Shown here: positions 61,392 to 64,000 of the stretch, in pieces | Layout: every line of letters starts with the position of its first letter | Numbering within the stretch: position 1 is the stretch's first letter | Source: Cohnella sp. CFH 77786 | Lineage (GTDB): Bacteria; Bacillota; Bacilli; Paenibacillales; Paenibacillaceae | Reading direction: 5' to 3' | NCBI RefSeq assembly: GCF_019400745.1 | Contig: NZ_WJIB01000004.1 | Span: 248,001-312,000, forward strand | Length of the DNA: 64,000 nt | Translations under genes and position numbers: made by a program | The notes under the pieces: generated by a model | Seen by the model: the letters and a program-made list of their open reading frames with translations, nothing else | Databases searched by the model: none | What the model was told of the DNA's origin: nothing

Positions 61392-62812
61392 GACGCTCCC
61401 CCGTTTCGCGCCATATATGCCGCCGATTCGGCGCGATACTCGGTCGGCAGCATGCCGACGCATTCGCGGAACAGCCTGCTGAAGTATTTATCGTCCTCGA
61501 ATCCCGAAGCGAGCGCGATCTGGTGGATCGGGTCGGACGTTTCCCGCAGCAGGCTCTTGGCCCGGTCGATCCGCATGTCCCGCAGCACGGAACCGAACGA
61601 TTCGCCCGCGAACCGCGCGAAGCACAGGCTGAAGTACCCTCGGCTCATGTTGACGCGGGCGGATACCTCCGCCTGGTTGATCTTCTGTCCTGCATGCTCC
61701 CTCATATACCGGACGGCACGGATCAGACACGACATCACTTCCGTGGTGAACGAGAGCTCGACCATGCGCCGCTGAACGGAATCCGAATATTGCTGCAGCC
61801 ACGACTGCCAATCCGCCCAGGTGCGGTTGCGCGCGATGCCCGCGTTCAGCCGCTCCGCCGTTTCCGGCGGCAAGAGCAGCCCTCGCCACTCCCGACATAA
61901 CGTTTCTCCGAAGCGGACGAGCATATCCGGGTCAGGACGTAAGCTGGTGACCGCCTGCTTGAACTCTTGCAAGCTGGCAACATACAGCGCCCATTTCAAG
62001 TCGAGCGCGGCCTGGAACGTCTCGGACGACCGATCGCCCGATCCGTCCTCCGCGCGGACCAACTCCCCATAAGCGATACGAAGCGGTTCGTCGTCGGCAT
62101 GCGCATAGAACCATTCCGCGGGAAGCCGCTCGGCGAGCACCCGTTCTGCCTCGTCCGCCGCCAAATCCGACAATCCCGTAACGAGGGCAGTCTGCCAGCG
62201 GCCGCTCAGCCGTGCTCCGATTTCGCGCTTGATTTCCTCCATGGAATAGGGATGAACCAGCGGCGTCAGCCACATCCCTTCCAGTTCGACGACGGGATTG
62301 CGCCGAACGAACGGCATCCTGTACAGCTCGGCGCTCCCCTCGCCCTGTACGAGCGGACGGAAAACGAGTGCGGAATCGGCCGGCAGCTTCTTCTGCGGCC
62401 CACCGGCGATGATGGCCGCTCGGCTGCCTTCCTCCCAATCGATTCGCTCGACGATCCGCTGCATAACCTGATCGGCGTTGTCCGGCTCGAGCAGCGTCTT
62501 GACGATGTAGTCGATTGCCCCGAGACGCAAAGCCTCCTGCACGAAATCGAACTCGTGATGGCACGTCAGCACGACGGAACGGACACGCGGCAGGCGCCGC
62601 CTCGTTTCCTTGATCAGATCAAAGCCGTCCATCCCCGGCATCGTGATATCGGTGAACAGCAAATCCGCATCCGTCTGCTGCAGAAGCTCCAGGGCCGACT
62701 TGCCGTCACCCGCTTCCCCCACGACGACCATGCCGTACGATGACCAATCGAACAAGGAAATGAAGCCTTTGCGCACCAGCTTCTCATCGTCGACCACGAC
62801 GGCTTTAATCAT
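61388..62812 (-). CDS. YesN-like response regulator (receiver + AraC HTH)
   Basis: 474 aa. The receiver (1-120) has DDE (VVVDDEKLV), the phosphoacceptor D in LLFTDITMPGMDGF, and LTCHHEFDF. A middle sensory region follows, then two AraC helix-turn-helix motifs (about 375-470: INQAEVSARVNMSRGYFSLC, and ALASGFEDDKYFSRLFRECV). The phosphorylated form should activate genes nearby. It overlaps the kinase gene before it by eight bases and the binding protein gene after it by four. Confidence 0.93.
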   Translation of the reverse strand: MIKAVVVDDEKLVRKGFISLFDWSSYGMVVVGEAGDGKSALELLQQTDADLLFTDITMPGMDGFDLIKETRRRLPRVRSVVLTCHHEFDFVQEALRLGAIDYIVKTLLEPDNADQVMQRIVERIDWEEGSRAAIIAGGPQKKLPADSALVFRPLVQGEGSAELYRMPFVRRNPVVELEGMWLTPLVHPYSMEEIKREIGARLSGRWQTALVTGLSDLAADEAERVLAERLPAEWFYAHADDEPLRIAYGELVRAEDGSGDRSSETFQAALDLKWALYVASLQEFKQAVTSLRPDPDMLVRFGETLCREWRGLLLPPETAERLNAGIARNRTWADWQSWLQQYSDSVQRRMVELSFTTEVMSCLIRAVRYMREHAGQKINQAEVSARVNMSRGYFSLCFARFAGESFGSVLRDMRIDRAKSLLRETSDPIHQIALASGFEDDKYFSRLFRECVGMLPTEYRAESAAYMARNGGAS

Positions 62813-64000
62813 CGAAATCCTCCTTCCGCTTCTTCGGGATGACGATCGTGACCGTCGTTCCCGTCCCCGGCTCGCTCTCGATCCGGAAGTTCATCTCGTC
62901 GCAGTAATAGCGCCGCAGCATCCGGTTCACGTACGAGAGGCCGATCCCGAGCCCGCGCCGTTTGGCTCCTTCATCATCGGACAGCAGCCTCTCGGCTTCG
63001 CCCGGTTCCAGGCCGGCTCCGTTGTCCGCGACGCGCAGCAGCAGATGGCTCTCGCCTTCCGAGCCGACCGTAATATTGATTCTTCCGTTCCCGTCGCTCA
63101 TGCCGTGGTAAATCGAATTCTCCACGATCGGTTGAAGCAGGAACCGGGGAACGGCGACGTTCATGACCTGTTCGTCCGCATGGACGTGGAATTCGAACTC
63201 GTAATCGTACCGGATCCGCTGAAGCTCCATGTAGTGGCGGATCGCCTCGATTTCTTCTTCCACCGTCACGATCAGGCTCTGCTTGCCCAGATTGTAGTGA
63301 AGCACCTTGACCAGCAGCGTCACGAGCCGGTCGATTTCCTTCTGTCCGTTCATCCGCGCCAGCCATTGCACGGTGTTGAGCGTATTGTGCAGAAAATGCG
63401 GATTGATCTGGCTGAGCAGCTTCTCGATCTCGAACTGGCTCTTCTGCTTCTCGTTCAGCGCGACGGCGGCGATCAACTCGCCGATCTTGTTCTTCATCTC
63501 TTGAAAATTGTTCAGCACGAAGTCGAACTCCTCAACGTTCGTGAACGAGACCGGAGCGGTCGGGTTCTCGGCCATCCGGACGATCTCCGTGTTGACCTTC
63601 CGCAGAGGACGGTACATCTTCTTCCAGATGAGCAGCGCCAGCAGCCCCGCGAAGGCAAGCGTCGACAGCGCGAGAACGAGCATTTTCCCCAGCCAGGAAT
63701 AGATTTCACTGTTGAATGCGGACTTCTTCACGGCCGCAGCAAGCTGCCATCCCTGCGAACTGCGGTAACGGAACAGGTGGTACCCGCCGTATTCCTCATG
63801 CGGCGCCTTGCCGCCCAGCCGGACTTGTTCCTGAACGTCGGCGGGAATGCCGGCATCTTCGACATAGGTGATGCCGCTGCGGTCGCCCACGAGCAGATGG
63901 GTGACTTTCATGCCGTACGACTGCTGGTTCAGGATATGTCGGAACAGGCTGTAGTTCGTTTCCAAATAAATATACAGCTTCTGGTTGCCGCCTACCTGGA
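62805..64000 (-). CDS. YesM-like sensor histidine kinase (N-terminus outside window)
   Basis: The frame is open to the window edge, so the 5' end is missing. Visible are the end of an extracellular dCache-like sensor, TM (YSWLGKMLVLALSTLAFAGL), HAMP (about 165 residues before the His), the His_kinase domain with QINPHFLHNTLNTVQW (phospho-His), and the ATPase domain with NSIYHGMSD and GLGIGLSYVNRM. It is the partner of the YesN-like regulator with which it overlaps. Confidence 0.93.
   Translation of the reverse strand, partial: QVGGNQKLYIYLETNYSLFRHILNQQSYGMKVTHLLVGDRSGITYVEDAGIPADVQEQVRLGGKAPHEEYGGYHLFRYRSSQGWQLAAAVKKSAFNSEIYSWLGKMLVLALSTLAFAGLLALLIWKKMYRPLRKVNTEIVRMAENPTAPVSFTNVEEFDFVLNNFQEMKNKIGELIAAVALNEKQKSQFEIEKLLSQINPHFLHNTLNTVQWLARMNGQKEIDRLVTLLVKVLHYNLGKQSLIVTVEEEIEAIRHYMELQRIRYDYEFEFHVHADEQVMNVAVPRFLLQPIVENSIYHGMSDGNGRINITVGSEGESHLLLRVADNGAGLEPGEAERLLSDDEGAKRRGLGIGLSYVNRMLRRYYCDEMNFRIESEPGTGTTVTIVIPKKRKEDFDD

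Overview
The window looks like a chromosomal segment of a GC-rich, endospore-forming, Gram-positive bacterium of the Paenibacillaceae (Paenibacillus/Cohnella type). The sequence evidence is: purine-rich AGGAGG-type ribosome binding sites, an alpha/beta small acid-soluble spore protein with a sigma-G-like promoter, a CotS-type spore-coat kinase-fold protein, a YesMN-like two-component pair beside a lipoprotein binding protein and a GH74 xyloglucanase, CcpA-type cre sites, and Zur boxes of the Bacillus type. There is no rRNA, tRNA, CRISPR array, phage or intact insertion sequence that I can see. Most of the window is dense and of even, high-GC composition. The exception is about 44.1-45.9 kb, which is clearly AT-richer.

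Layout. 0-6 kb: end of an S9 peptidase, a CotS-like protein, an SH3-NlpC/P60 hydrolase, a DUF2269 membrane protein, and a flavin-fold/GAF/LuxR regulator with a PNPOx-like partner, divergent from a hemerythrin protein. 6-13 kb: chemoreceptor, unknown membrane protein, rlmN (with a perfect 242-bp tandem duplication at its 3' end) and an MHYT-GGDEF-EAL protein. 13-21 kb: SASP, MFS exporter, NmrA-like reductase with its Rrf2 regulator, a 1049-aa hybrid kinase carrying two kinase modules, and a surface protein with four Ig-like repeats. 21-31 kb: a ThuA + LysM-GMC oxidoreductase pair, several small redox genes with divergent regulators, an oxalate decarboxylase-like bicupin, and a BASS transporter. 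31-36 kb: remnants of an epimerase and a uracil-DNA glycosylase, a small basic peptide gene, a c-di-GMP-I riboswitch ahead of a GTP cyclohydrolase II homologue, and two stress-type regulators. 36-44 kb: transglutaminase-like protein, SelO, VOC and GNAT proteins, and a complete TRAP-TAXI transporter. 44-46 kb: a low-GC patch with an RHS/YD-repeat remnant, a 51-bp x 4 repeat and an orphan Imm26-type immunity protein. 46-54 kb: zinc-starvation genes, comprising a half-ligand L33 paralogue and a seven-gene methyltransferase/ABC/GNAT operon, both behind Zur boxes. 54-64 kb: an M24 peptidase, a NodB deacetylase, and a carbohydrate region with GH74, binding protein, response regulator and histidine kinase (cut by the window edge).

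The most interesting points are: (1) the c-di-GMP riboswitch with a readable terminator/antiterminator, controlling a GTP-consuming enzyme; (2) the two Zur-controlled units, which together suggest a zinc-metallophore import system containing a methyltransferase and an acetyltransferase; (3) the LysM-GMC fusion next to ThuA; (4) the orphan immunity gene beside a decayed RHS toxin; and (5) a 29-aa basic peptide with its own good promoter and RBS. All functional statements rest on motif recognition by eye. No database search was possible.
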